Below are positions 43,908 to 54,420 of a stretch of 64,000 bases of DNA, one piece after another (the stretch's first letter is position 1; every line of letters begins with the position of its first letter). Source of the DNA: Maratus speciosus (lineage: Eukaryota > Arthropoda > Arachnida > Araneae > Salticidae); assembly GCA_963932465.1 (NCBI GenBank), contig OZ010792.1:16013701-16077700 (forward strand), read 5' to 3'. The notes under the pieces are model-generated. The model saw only the letters and a list, made by a program, of their open reading frames with translations, had not been told where the DNA came from and did no database searches. A program made the position numbers and the translations under genes.

Positions 43908-43970
43908 ATACTTATATACTAGGTGCTCTGCCACCTACGAGCTAAGCCAGCCAACCCCTGTTCAGTCTTC
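43908..43970 (-). repeat. tRNA-like 5' half, SINE fragment
   Basis: The minus strand reads TTGGCTGGCTTAGCTCGTAG, with a good A box (TGGCTTAGCTCG) and a D-stem GCTC/GAGC. It then runs into TA repeats with no anticodon arm or B box. Confidence 0.4.
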
Positions 43971-44012
43971 ACAGCCTCTGAAAATATATTAATGTGCCCC
44001 GTTTAAAAAATA

Positions 44013-44225
44013 TTACCATGTTACGGAAGATTGAATGATATTATCACTATAACGGTGACTATCTTCTGTAATCGGGCTGCAATGCTTTTCTGTTTGAATT
44101 GGATATTTTTCAGTTACCATGGTCTCATCCATCGTTATCATAATAACTGGTGGCTGTTTTCGGGATTGATACGTACATTTGAAAATTCGCTTGTTATATG
44201 CCTTTAAATGTACTTTTCTCAGCAT
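44013..44225 (-). CDS. possible exon fragment, unrecognised
   Basis: A 70-codon minus-strand frame with a balanced residue mix and higher GC than its surroundings. Its start (AYNKRIFKCTYQSRK) faintly resembles the linker and first Cys of a C2H2 zinc finger, but no second Cys or His pair follows. ATG|GTAATA at its end could be a splice donor. No neighbouring exons were found, so it may equally be chance. Confidence 0.15.
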   Translation of the reverse strand: MLRKVHLKAYNKRIFKCTYQSRKQPPVIMITMDETMVTEKYPIQTEKHCSPITEDSHRYSDNIIQSSVTW

Positions 44226-45035
44226 GTTATAATTTTAGTTTACCGATAAGTGGTTTTCTTACGCAATTTTATAGAATTTACTTAGATGACCTTAATCTAT
44301 AACCTTCAAAACTGTTTTTCTGAAACAAAATTTTTTAAAACATTAGATTTTTAAATTAGATATAAGTTCCTTATAATAGTTTCAATCTAAGTAAATATTA
44401 CTTTTTGGATAATAGGATAACATAAAGTCCTTGTACAAACTGTTGCTTATCTTAATAAAGTCCCAGTGTAAAACTAAATCCAAGCTGTACTATAACACTT
44501 TGCACAATCATTAGGGAATTATTTATTTAAACTTAATGAAAGAATCGGACATCCAGAGGGCACTGCCCCCTTAAGAAACATACTTTTTCCTCTAAAAAAT
44601 CACCTGAATTTTCATCAGAATTTCAGAATATCCATGTCACACCGTGTACATTTGTCGCTACTAATTTCCAAAATCTTCCAAAAATTTTATGTGCTTATAA
44701 ATATTTATTTAATTTAAAAAATAATAAAATGTTGAATTTTATGCAAAGTGAAATTAAAAGACAATGACTTTGGAGCTGGCGTTGAGGCTCCTGATCTGCA
44801 GATTTACTAGTTTAGTTCCTTTTTAAACTCAATTTTAGAGGGTTATAAATACTTTAAGAGCATTCTCAAATAGCACCTTACACTTTTTTTTATTTGTGAA
44901 TAATAAAACATTCACCAAGCACATCTCATCTCATATATATAAGTAGGAGTTTCGATATGTTTTTAATTTTTAAATAAAATGCGAAATGTTGCATTTATAC
45001 TGAAAACAATTATAAGAATCGTAAAATACTTTATA
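44226..45035. other. no gene seen
   Basis: AT-rich sequence without recognised repeats. Confidence 0.4.
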
Positions 45036-47126
45036 TCTACCCTATATATATAAAATCCTAATGAAACGAATTTATGAAACGAATATATGAAACGCCTGAA
45101 ATGTAACGATTCTTCGAATCGACTGATTAAACAACTGATTATGTTTCACGGTGATTTCTCCTAAAAAAAGGAATACTTTGCGATGAAATTAACACCATAA
45201 ATCAATATTGATCCGCAGATTTCAAAACTGGTATTAGAATTTTTAAATTCGAATTCGTTTTCGAAATATTATTTTTTTTTTCTAATTTTATATACATTTT
45301 TCTAATGATGGCAACTCAAATTTTAATCAAACAGATATTTGTTTTTTCAGATTTCGAAAAGGTTACTATTTTAAACAAATTTGGCGAGAAGTCTGGCCTC
45401 CCTTAAATGTATGCTAAGAAATGCATTATGTTACTTTTATTCATAATTCAATTTGTATTTCATTATCATTTTATTTAATACAAGCAGAAACATTTAAAAT
45501 AAATGGCTTACACTTCTTTATTTTTTTAAACGAAATGAAAAATATTAGGCACAGATGTCATATACGCACCGGGGTACCTAATTGGCGCCAAAATGGCATT
45601 ATTTTGGTTGACATGGTAACCCGGCTATTGTTGTTTATTTAATAATAAGAGTTTATTATTTTATTTCCTTTTTTTTAATTACATAAATTGTTTTGTTTTA
45701 TAGTTTATTTTTTTTTGTTATTTTCCTTTAAAAATAAAAAATAATAGAAAATAATTAAAAAATACGGTACTACTTAGTTATTCCATCTACCCATTTCGCC
45801 AAATTATATAAATCGCCAAACCACTCGCCAAATTATACAAATTGACATAATTTTTATTTTAAATAACGAAAGAACAAAGAAAATAATAATATATATACAA
45901 ATAAAACGTCGAAATAAAAATCACTTGATGACGTAAAGACGTGTAACTTGCTTAAAGTCAAGTGAATGTGACATTTATCAACTATTATTGGCATTTAATC
46001 TTATAGTTTTGTGATAGATTTTTGGTCGACGGGATAACTAAGTAGTACCAAAAATACATATGTAACTGGTATTCGAAAACGAGGGTTTCGCCAAATTTAA
46101 AAAAAAAAAAAATCACGCCAAACCGGGTATGTATATGGCATCTGGCCAAATATTAAATGACAAACGATGACATTTAATTCCAACTTCAAAGCAATGTTAT
46201 AATTTACCACTCGAAAAATAAAAAAAATGCTAACTGGCGAGTTGAAAAACAGTTATTGGCGAGATTTGCACCCGGCTAGCGTAACAGTACCAAGAATTAT
46301 TTGCGACGATGCTTTTATGTAGTATTATTCGAAAAAAAAATTTGATTTTTTTAAATCGAAATGAAAACTTTCGGCACAGATGCCACATACGGTCCCATAT
46401 TGGCGCTATTTTTTTCTGACACCAATGTCATATACACAACGGGTACTTAACTGGCGCCATAGTATCGTTATTTTGCTTGATTTGATAAGCCGGATGTTGT
46501 TGTTTATGCTGTTGATGTTTCCCCCAAATTAGCGTCGGAAAAAAAAATCGCGCCAATATGGGGCCGTATTTGATATCTGGGCCAAACTTTCATATGAAAA
46601 GCGAAGGGATCAGAGCTTATTTATTTATGGCAGTTACATGACTTGGACTATTATAATATAGATGAAATGATGGCGATAGAATAATATTTGGCGACTTGTC
46701 ACCTGTACCTGGGTAATATTAAAGTGCCAAAATGGCACCAGGAATATAAAAAGCGAAGTGGTTCGCCCGGAACTCTTGATGATAGTCACATGACTTAGGT
46801 TATTGTTATAGAAATTGGGGAGACAAAGACTCTGTACACTTAATTCCTGTTATTTTTAGCTTCTTTTCAAACGTTTAACTTATCCTTTTTAATCAAACAC
46901 GAAAACAAACATTGGATGTCTTAACAGCAACTGATTCGGCCTTAAATTTTTGAAATAAAAGGAAATTGAATGGAAAACCGTTTACAGGGAGATCTGCACA
47001 GCTTTTTTCAGTATAATTCAATCGTCTATAATATTTTTTAAACCGATCAGATTAGCGTGTTTTTAGATTCTGCGGTGTCTGAACGGGGGTTGGCGAGCGT
47101 AGCTTGCAGGGGGCAGAGCCCCCTAG
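45036..47126 (+). mobile_element. nonautonomous Helitron-like element
   Basis: Starts TCTACCCTATATATATAAAA after an A and ends AGGGGGCAGAGCCCCCTAG before a T: TC at the 5' end, a GC hairpin (GGGGGC-AGA-GCCCCC) and CTAG at the 3' end, inserted at A/T without a duplication. About 2.09 kb. The segments 45535-45640 and 46365-46510 are internal direct repeats (AACGGGTAC/CCGGGGTACC, TGGCGCCA, TTGTTGTTTAT). No Rep/helicase frame. A second element is nested at 45766-46049. Confidence 0.8.
45766..46049. mobile_element. GGTACTAC-ended MITE with exact 8-bp target duplication
   Basis: Ends GGTACTACTTAGTTATTCCA and its partner GGGATAACTAAGTAGTACC. The octamer AAAAATAC occurs at 45758-45765 and at 46050-46057. 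A relative of 727 bases lies at 56997-57723 and shares the TGTCACATTCACTTGAC block (inverted here). Confidence 0.9.
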
Positions 47127-47305
47127 TATATAAATAAATAATAAAATGCGAAAATCAGCTACATTCATCGTGTATTTCTATCAAAAGCTAATCATTAATA
47201 TACAAAAGCTTTTATTGATTTAGTTGTATATTTATTCTGTTTATCAATTTCTTACGAAACTTTAAACCATAATTTCATTACTTAACGTTTCCATGGTATG
47301 ATATA

Positions 47306-48539
47306 CAGGGTGCAAAGGAAAGTCCCTTTAACCCGAAAATAATTGCGAACGGAGAGAGCTAGAGCTATGTAAGTGTGGTAACGGTATAGTAAAGTGACTA
47401 TGCCCGATTTAATGCAAACAATAGTAGCGCCCCTAGCGGCGAAATATGGAAGATAGCCATTACAAATCGAAAACGAAAAGAGATAGAGCTAAATTTCCAC
47501 TTAGAAAGATTTAGAGCATCAATTAATTAGTACGAAACGACATTTGGTTTACATGGATAAGATAAATCTTCGCACGTATATCCAAAAATATTCGAAATCG
47601 ATGCAATCCATTTTGTGTATACGTTTGAATGGAATAGCCAGAATTTTGAATAAATACACACAATTTATGGTATAAATACATACTTATCTCAATACATTTT
47701 GATAACATCAAACAAAAAAAAAACCAAAAAAGATAAACTGCCTCACAGTGATATAAAGTTAATATTCAGTATGTTCGAAAAGTTCGCCATTGCACACGAT
47801 ACATGTTTGTATTCGTGAGAGTAATTCTGCATGCATATTTCTCAGCATGGAACGTGAACGTGTATTTCAAACCTCTTCAATACGACGATATAGATTTAAT
47901 TCTTTCAAGCGCGGTGGCTAAACGGTCTACCACCTAATTCTAATTCCATAACTGAAATGTGGCACCAAGAATATTTTAATAAAATTTTGCTTTTGTAAAG
48001 AAAGTGCAATTTAGCGGGTTTTTTATTTTCTAAGAAATTCGTTTGAATATTCTGGTGTCAGTAAATTATTTCATCAGTTTACGAACAGAATTATTTTGCC
48101 CCTGAAAGGGTTAATCTAAAACTTTAAATGCATTGAAAATAATTTTTTACAGACCTTACAGCGCAGTACAACGTAACAATCTGCAAATCTGCACTGCTAC
48201 TTTTCCAGAATGTGAATATGCAAAGTAGAATCGTCACTCATCAATTTCGGACATTTTTGGGTATACAGGCGAAGATTTATCTTATCCGTGTGAACCAAAT
48301 GCCGTTTCATACTAATTAATTGATGCTCTAAAGCTTTCTAATTGAAATTTTTTTTGCTCTATCTCTTTTCTTTTTCGATTTGAAATTGCTATATTCCAAA
48401 TTTCGCTACTAGGGGCACTCCTGTTTTTTGCATTATGTCGGGCGTAGTCGCTTTACTATACCGTTACCTCATTTGCATAGCTGTACCTCTCTCCGTTCGA
48501 AAGCATTTTCAGGTTAAAGGGACTTTCCTTTGCACCCTG
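47306..48539. mobile_element. Tc1/mariner-type foldback with ~300-bp TIRs
   Basis: TA-flanked; CAGGGTGCAAAGGAAAGTCC at the left and its complement at the right. Arms 47306-47610 and 48240-48539 pair throughout (for example GGTAACGGTATAGTAAAG and GATAAGATAAATCTTCGC). A family A MITE lies in the centre. No transposase sequence. Confidence 0.9.
47896..48114. mobile_element. TTAA-type MITE, family A, nested
   Basis: TTAATTCTTTCAAGCGCGGTGG at the left (two bases off consensus), CCCCTGAAAGGGTTAA at the right. Inside the foldback above. Confidence 0.85.
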
Positions 48540-49631
48540 TATATAGATGTTTTTCATTTGTCAAGAAGATATAATTTAATTTGTAAAACAGCGTACCATT
48601 GTAGTAAATAATAACAAAAAAAATCCACATGTAATCGTATTTGAATATTTAAACAAAAAATGTAATAGTTTGAAAATTTAAGACATTTTGTGATATCTTA
48701 GACATTTTTTTCTTTATTATAAATAAGAAATCATAAAAGTTAGACAGAAAATAATTATTACTAAATAAAGATCAAACCTTATTGCCGGTTACAACGTTGT
48801 CTCCTCATATCATTGAATTTATTAACAAACAAATTTCATTCATTTTATGAGTATTATCAATTGTATAATATATTATTGTAATATATAACCATTTCGCAAC
48901 CAAAAGGCCCTAAGAAAATTGCCGCTGACCGTAAAAAAATTGTTCTAGATTTTTTTAATCTTCACCGAATTTTAAAGAATTGCGCAACAAAGGGTGTAAA
49001 ATGGGACTAAAAGTACATCCAAAGCGAAGAAGTTTAATTCGTATTGTGGAACGATTAATGATGCCCTTCTTTTCATCTATGTATATATCTATATAATACC
49101 TTTACAAATGTAAATTCTTTAAAAAGAATAGCTTTATAATTTTTAAAGTTTAAGAAAATATTAATTTCATTCATATTTAAATATACTATATACATTTTCT
49201 GAAAGAATATTGCATATACTTTGTTATATTAGAAAACAAATTTTAAAAAAGATGTGTTCAGTGTTTTCAAAAATATTTTTCAATGATTTTGAATAACTGT
49301 ATAGTAAAAAGTCGTTTTTTATATTTAAAAAAATATCAATATCTGAAAAAAAGGTATCTTTTCTGTAAATGTGTATACAGTATGTGAGTTGAATGTTATT
49401 GTTAATGTTATTAAGTTGTTATGTTATTATGTTGAATGTTATTAAGTAATGTTTATAAACGTATGCTGAAATTTTATTTTTATTTTATTAAAAAATAAAT
49501 AGTTTAAAAATATATTTTAATGAAAACTTCATAAAGCGACATTCCAAAAATATATTTTTATAGGATAAAAGTGATACATTTGGGACAAATTCAAATGAAG
49601 TTTTCTTAATTTCTAATTACTTTTCTTTAAG
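48540..49631. other. repeat D copy plus AT-rich DNA
   Basis: Repeat D copy 5 lies at 48885-49060 (GCTGACCGTAAAAAAATTGT; CCAAAGCGAAGAAGTTTAAT). The rest is AT-rich with no coding signal. Confidence 0.6.
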
Positions 49632-49801
49632 CAGTGCTGGAAAATTGGTGCATAGGTGGAGCCTATTGACACCACTAAATTTTAGTGGTATATTTCGGCT
49701 TATCTAATGACAGAATTTGTGAGTTTTTATTAAGCTGAAGAATACTATAAAAAATTAATGGTGTTAATAGGCTCCTCCTCTGCACCAATTTTCCAACACT
49801 G
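49632..49801. mobile_element. hAT-type MITE
   Basis: CAGTGCTGGAAAATTGGTGC at the left and its complement ending TTTTCCAACACTG at the right. Flanks CTTTAAG/GTTTAAG are compatible with a worn 8-bp duplication. Confidence 0.8.
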
Positions 49802-49874
49802 GTTTAAGTTCAAAATAATATATTACAAAAGATTAATAAATTACTGTGTTTTTAATACAATGTTTATAATAATA

Positions 49875-51060
49875 CTAGCTGTACCCGGCCACGCGTTGCT
49901 GTGGCTCAGTCTGATTAAACGGAAAATAAAGAAAGAGAAAGCGCACGTTTCTAACATGTTTAATTTCACAGTGCTTGTGGGTATGCAATATTTTTGCTGT
50001 TATACTGTCTGTGCAGATATAGAAAATATCTGGTTTGCCAGTTCTTGAACATGAAACATATAATTGTCCGTGAGAGAAGCAATCCGTCTCTAGATCTAAA
50101 CCACAGAATTCTAAAGATTGGCCGTAAGCTCTGTTGATGGAGATTGCAAACACTAATAAAATTGGGAATAGTAATCTGTTAAATTCAAAAGGCACATCCA
50201 TTGGAATGCGAAGAATGAGGATATCTTCACCTTTGAAAGGACTGTCAAGATTGTTGCTTCTGCGACGTTGCTCATTATTTTTTTTTTTTACTGCAAGCTG
50301 CGTACCGTTGTAAAGCTTTGGCTGGTGGATATTTCGCAACATGATAATTGGCATGCCGATTTTCAATTGCAGTACGTGCGGTGGCATCCCTGGCAAATCG
50401 AGTGAATTCAAAAATTCTGTTGGATAATTAACCGCTTCATCTGCCTTGACAACAGTCTCGACTTCCTCGCTTTGAATGTTAGACTGAATAATGTTGTTAA
50501 GTTCGTAGACGTCTTTGTTCTAGGCCGCAAGAACTCCGTGTGCCCAAGCCAATCGTAATTCTTATAATTGGTTTGAATATTAGGAAATAATTTATCAAGC
50601 AGTTCTTCTTTTGGCGTTACTAAACTGCTGACGTTATGAGGCAATGAAATTCGTCCTGAGGTCTGATCAACCGGCACCTTACCATTCCCAAATCCTGTCA
50701 ATTGATGTGAGAATATATCAGCTGATCCATCGTTTTGCAGCTGTACACGCATATTTGTAGTTAATTTTAACGTCTTTACGTGTAGCTACAAATTAGCGTA
50801 TTTCAGGAAAGCATCTTTTTTGTGCATTGGTGTCGATCAAGAAATTACAGGTAATGTTTGCCTGAAATCTCCTGCAAGCAATATTAATGAGTTCTGAAAT
50901 GGTCTCATGATTCCACGGAAATCTTGCAATGATCGATCAAGAGCACCTATGTTTTGTGCGTCATTATGCATTAATCTCAAAAATAAGTTTGCATTTCTGC
51001 AATACTTTTCCCATGCCGGATGCTTTGGAAGTTTTGCACGTGATAGTTTCAATGAACTGC
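49875..51060 (-). mobile_element. Helitron, 3' part with helicase remnants
   Basis: On the minus strand the element ends in CTAG followed by T. A GCCAC/GTGGC stem lies about 14 bases inside (49890-49907). The helicase gene remnants lie directly upstream; the Rep domain and 5' end are missing beyond about 51060. Confidence 0.85.
49880..51052 (-). pseudogene. Helitron Pif1-type helicase, three frame fragments
   Basis: Reading 51052 downward, the first fragment has DRSLQDFRGIMRPF then LILLAGDFRQTLPVI, i.e. the Pif1/RecD motif with the invariant Gln. The second (50752-50408) carries the spacer region (FSHQLTGFGNGKVPVDQ). After a shift near 50520 the third (50411-49875) has LDLPGMPPHVLQLKIGMPII, RNIHQPKLYNGTQL and FSHGQLYVSCSRTG, the conserved C-terminal motifs VI region of eukaryotic Helitron helicases. 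The family unwinds DNA for rolling-circle transposition. Walker A, the Rep nuclease and any OTU domain are not present. At least three disabling shifts or stops. Confidence 0.9.
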
Positions 51061-51209
51061 ATGTTCAATAGCACTTATTCAAGCTCGTAAATTTCATATT
51101 TTTATGGGCAAAGCCTATTTATATAAGGGCGATTCTCATTTATGTAAAGGTAAAGCCCATTATTTTGGTATATATTTTACTTTATTCTACAGTACAGTGT
51201 TCAATAACA

Positions 51210-51386
51210 TTGGATCGATCGGAAAGTCTTGTCGTGTCGTGTTGGGAAAATAAATTCTTACTAGAAAATTCTGCCCGGTAATTATTATACATTAGATATC
51301 GGAATCACTGTCTAATAATTAAATGATAGAATTTTCCGGTACAAATTTATTTTCCCAACACGACACGACTTTCCGATCTACCCAAT
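51210..51386. mobile_element. short foldback MITE
   Basis: ATTGGATCGATCGGAAAGTC and GACTTTCCGATCTACCCAAT outer arms, continuing through GTCGTGTCGTGTTGGGAAAA and its complement. Confidence 0.8.
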
Positions 51387-51514
51387 ACTTTAATCTACGC
51401 CTTTCCGGAATTCAAAAGCTTGAATTGCATATTATATTTTATACATTTTTCTTTCAGTGTATAATTATTTTCTTATATCTTTACAAGAAGAAATTATTGG
51501 ATTCGTGAAAAATT

Positions 51515-51960
51515 TCGACTTCCGGTTTTCGATGGATTTATACGTTTTAAAAGGTCATGCACACGATTTGATAGTTTTTAGAAAATGTCTGTCTCTCTGT
51601 ATGTGAAAAATGTTTTGTGGCCGCTCTATCTCAAGAACTAATGCACACAATTTCACAAAACTTTAGATTCAGTTAGACCTTTATATAAACTGGTGCTTGT
51701 TAGTTTTTGGTTTATATCGACAACAGGTGGCGCTGCTATGCTGCACTTTGCACGATTTCTGCAATAGCTCTATCTCAAGACATAATGCGCGGATTTTCAT
51801 CGAACTTCAGATCCAGTTAGTCCTTGATATGAGTTGGTCCTGATTAGGTTTTCGTGTCAATCGCCCAATAAGTGGCGCTGCTATACTGGATTTAGCATGT
51901 TTCACACGATTTTAACGACAGTCATACCTCAAGGACTCATGTAGTCATCGAAAGTTTTCA
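51515..51960 (+). repeat. composite repeat: conserved head, GTCT microsatellite, tandem ~143-bp units
   Basis: The plus-strand counterpart of 3955-4560. Head GACTTCCGGTTTTCGATGGA (51520-51539); microsatellite TGTCTGTCTCTCTGTATG (51585-51602); then two to three units with landmark CTCTATCTCAAGA at 51626 and 51768 and GGTGGCGCTGCTATGCTGCA / AGTGGCGCTGCTATACTGGA near 51727 and 51871. Confidence 0.75.
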
Positions 51961-52037
51961 AACTGAAAAATTCTTGAAATGTAAAATTTGCATTATAACT
52001 TTATTAAGCAAAATATCATCGCAAAGGGAATTCCAAA

Positions 52038-52258
52038 ATAAACCCTTTCAGGGGCAGAGGAATTCTGTTCATAAAATGATGAAATAATTGACTTACACCA
52101 GAATATTCAAACGAATTTCTTAGTAAATAACAAAACGCTATTTTGCACTTTAATTACAAAAGCAACATTTTATTAAAATATTCTTCGTGCCAGTAGTCAG
52201 TTTTGGAATTAAAATTAGGTGGCTAGACCCTCTAGCCACCGCCCTTGAAAGGGTTTTA
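52038..52258. mobile_element. TTAA-type MITE, family A
   Basis: AAACCCTTTCAGGGGCAGAG at the left, CCGCCCTTGAAAGGGTTTTA at the right; both outer TTAA copies have one substitution. GGTGGCTAGACC/CTAGCCACC forms an inner hairpin. Confidence 0.8.
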
Positions 52259-52474
52259 AAGCTTTCCATTAAAATATTAATAATACCGTTAATTCGTAAA
52301 AAATATATAAAACATGATTGAATTTTTTTTTCTCATTTTTCAATAACATTTTTAACATTTTTTCGCATCACACTAGTTAAAAAATTCTGTACTAGAGCAT
52401 AAAAATATCCTTTATATATTTTATACATTTTATATATTTTATATATAACATTAGTTATTAACAATAAAATATAC

Positions 52475-52640
52475 CTTGGTCTTCTAACTCAGCCGAGAAG
52501 AAATAAATATTCGTTGATCGAATAAAACAGCTTTAGAAGTTTCTTATTTTCATGAAAGTTGAGAGGCATGTGCAACAGGGATATAAGATTAAGGGGATAA
52601 ATTAAATTTGTGTGAAATGGGAGATGTCCTTAAAAAGTAA
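52475..52640. repeat. dispersed repeat D, copy 6
   Basis: Diverged: GGTCTTCTAACTCAGCCG, then GGCATGTGCAACAGGGATAT and AAATTTGTGTGAAATGGGAG. Confidence 0.6.
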
Positions 52641-52904
52641 CTCTAAAGCAAAAAATAGAAAAAATGATTGATATTCTTTTGGTGTTTTAAAAATGCCATA
52701 TTAAGTTAATACATGTAAATAGGTATTTTTCCACATTTTAGAAAGCATTTTTTCCCATTTAATAAGAATGCTTTTATAGCATTATTTGTATATAGGTTTC
52801 ATAAAACATTTTATTCTTTTATAATTCAGTGTGGCATAAATGAACTGTGCATACTTTACAACAATATAAATATTTCACCAGGTGATTCAAAAGTCAGGGA
52901 CAAC
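52641..52904. other. no gene seen; mariner-like terminus at the right
   Basis: CACCAGGTGATTCAAAAGTC at 52876 resembles a Tc1/mariner end that runs into the next MITE. No partner end found. Confidence 0.35.
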
Positions 52905-53100
52905 TTAACCCCTTGAGGGACGATCTCCACTTAATTTTATTTAAGATTTGCATGAGAAATTTTAAATTAAATTTTATTTTTATAACGTTGGTTAAAAAGT
53001 TGAAAAATTGCTTTTACTTATTTTCAAAGAAAATTTTTCTAAAATTCCGGTGTGAATTGAACATTACAAAAACGCAATTACTTGACATTGGAAGGATTAA
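52905..53100. mobile_element. TTAA-type MITE, family C
   Basis: TTAACCCCTTGAGGGACG at the left, TTGGAAGGATTAA at the right. GTGTGAATTGAACATTACAA and ACGCAATTACTTG match 26077-26278 in reverse complement. Confidence 0.7.
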
Positions 53101-53159
53101 AAAAGTAATTATTAAACTAGTCGGATTTGACAATCCCAAAACTTTCTTCTTTCCCATAC

Positions 53160-53366
53160 GGCTAATTCCATGCGTACTTGTCATGTCTGTCACATACTAC
53201 GATTTTTGGCAACCAGTATTTTAGAACGGAAAAATGCGTCTTATTTTATCGGAGATGTCTCATCAATTGAATAAGGCGAAGCAAACTTTTCGAAAATTAC
53301 GGTGGCCAACAAGCATAACGATTTTCAGCTGTGTAACAGACATGACAAGTTCGCATGGAATTAGCC
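53160..53366. mobile_element. palindromic MITE, GGCTAATTCC ends, copy 2
   Basis: Second copy of 15321-15538, with left-arm losses around 53200. Flanks ATAC (53156-53159) and ATAC (53367-53370). The core TTTTATCGGAGATNTNTCATCAATTGAATAA is conserved between copies. Confidence 0.9.
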
Positions 53367-53452
53367 ATACATGTTAATATTTCAAAAAGTTGTTACACAT
53401 GTTAATACTTCAGTGTTATTATTTCAATATCACACCAACTTGGATTTTCATC

Positions 53453-53684
53453 TTAACCCTTCAGTGCGCAGCTTTGGATATATGTAAACAACAAAGTTTT
53501 GAATTTTTTATTCGTATATATCTAATTCACACAAGAAAATTAAAATAGCAATATTTGCTTTAATTAATAACAGACATTATGTATTAAAATAAAGCGAAAT
53601 TAACCATTGTTTCTGGTGTGAAGTCAGATTCTCTGGACTACGTAATTTCTAGAACGTATTCTATCATGGGAATTAAAGGGTAAG
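53453..53684. mobile_element. TTAA-type MITE, worn
   Basis: TTAACCCTTCAGTGCGCAG at the left; the right end ATTAAAGGGTAAG is degraded. Confidence 0.5.
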
Positions 53685-54109
53685 TTTTATAAAATAAATA
53701 ATCATATAAAATAATGTATTAGGAGACATACTTATTAAAATATTTACAGGTTTGCAATATTGTAGTGTAAAACAGTCACACGATAGTAGTTTTTACTTGT
53801 ATTGCAGATGTGCAACATAAGAAAAGAATGACGTATTATATGAAAAATGTATCTCTGATTTTTTTTTATTATTTTTCCTGTGTAATAAACCTTTCAGAAA
53901 ATCATATATAATTTTTTCGAAACAAAATAAAAAATCACGCATTTAAGGATTAAGTTTCGTCTTCATTTTACTAATCGGAGTAGAAATGAATTAATCTCAA
54001 TTAAAATATTTAATAAACTCTACTTTTTTCGCTATCCTGTTGTACTTTAGCTGCTTGAGAATCGCCGAGTTAACTGGATGCGGATTACCCGTCGAATCAC
54101 GAACAGCCG
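53685..54109. other. no gene seen
   Basis: AT-rich, no recognised element. Confidence 0.4.
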
Positions 54110-54420
54110 ATGTACAATAGAACTATGAAAAATTGTGGAAAATCGCTAATCCAGCGCCCCATTTCGGCGGAATATTTCCAAATTCAAGGATTACCTTTTA
54201 CCCATAATGAAAACATATACAAAAAAATTATTTGGTTTAATTCTATCCATAACTTTATACACTTTTCGACGATACGGAAGAGGAAATACGGACAGACAGA
54301 CATTTTTTATAAACATGTTTTTCGGGATCCCCGACACCTAAATAATGTAAATCCGTCAAAATCCGGAAGTCAAAAAAATTTCGATTACAATGCTTTGTGC
54401 TTTAGAAAGAAGAAAGTAAA
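54110..54420 (-). repeat. composite repeat relative: head plus GTCT microsatellite
   Basis: The minus strand shows TTGACTTCCGGATTTTGACG (about 54350-54376), then TGTCTGTCTGTCCGT (54288-54302), then TAAAGTTATGGATAGAATTA. This is the same order of parts as 51515-51960, but with at most one downstream unit. The 130-codon plus-strand frame (54110-54502) is read across it and has no recognised domain. Confidence 0.5.

Noticed and set aside
49758..50048. 96-codon plus-strand frame
   Set aside because: Opposite strand of the Helitron helicase remnant and its terminus.
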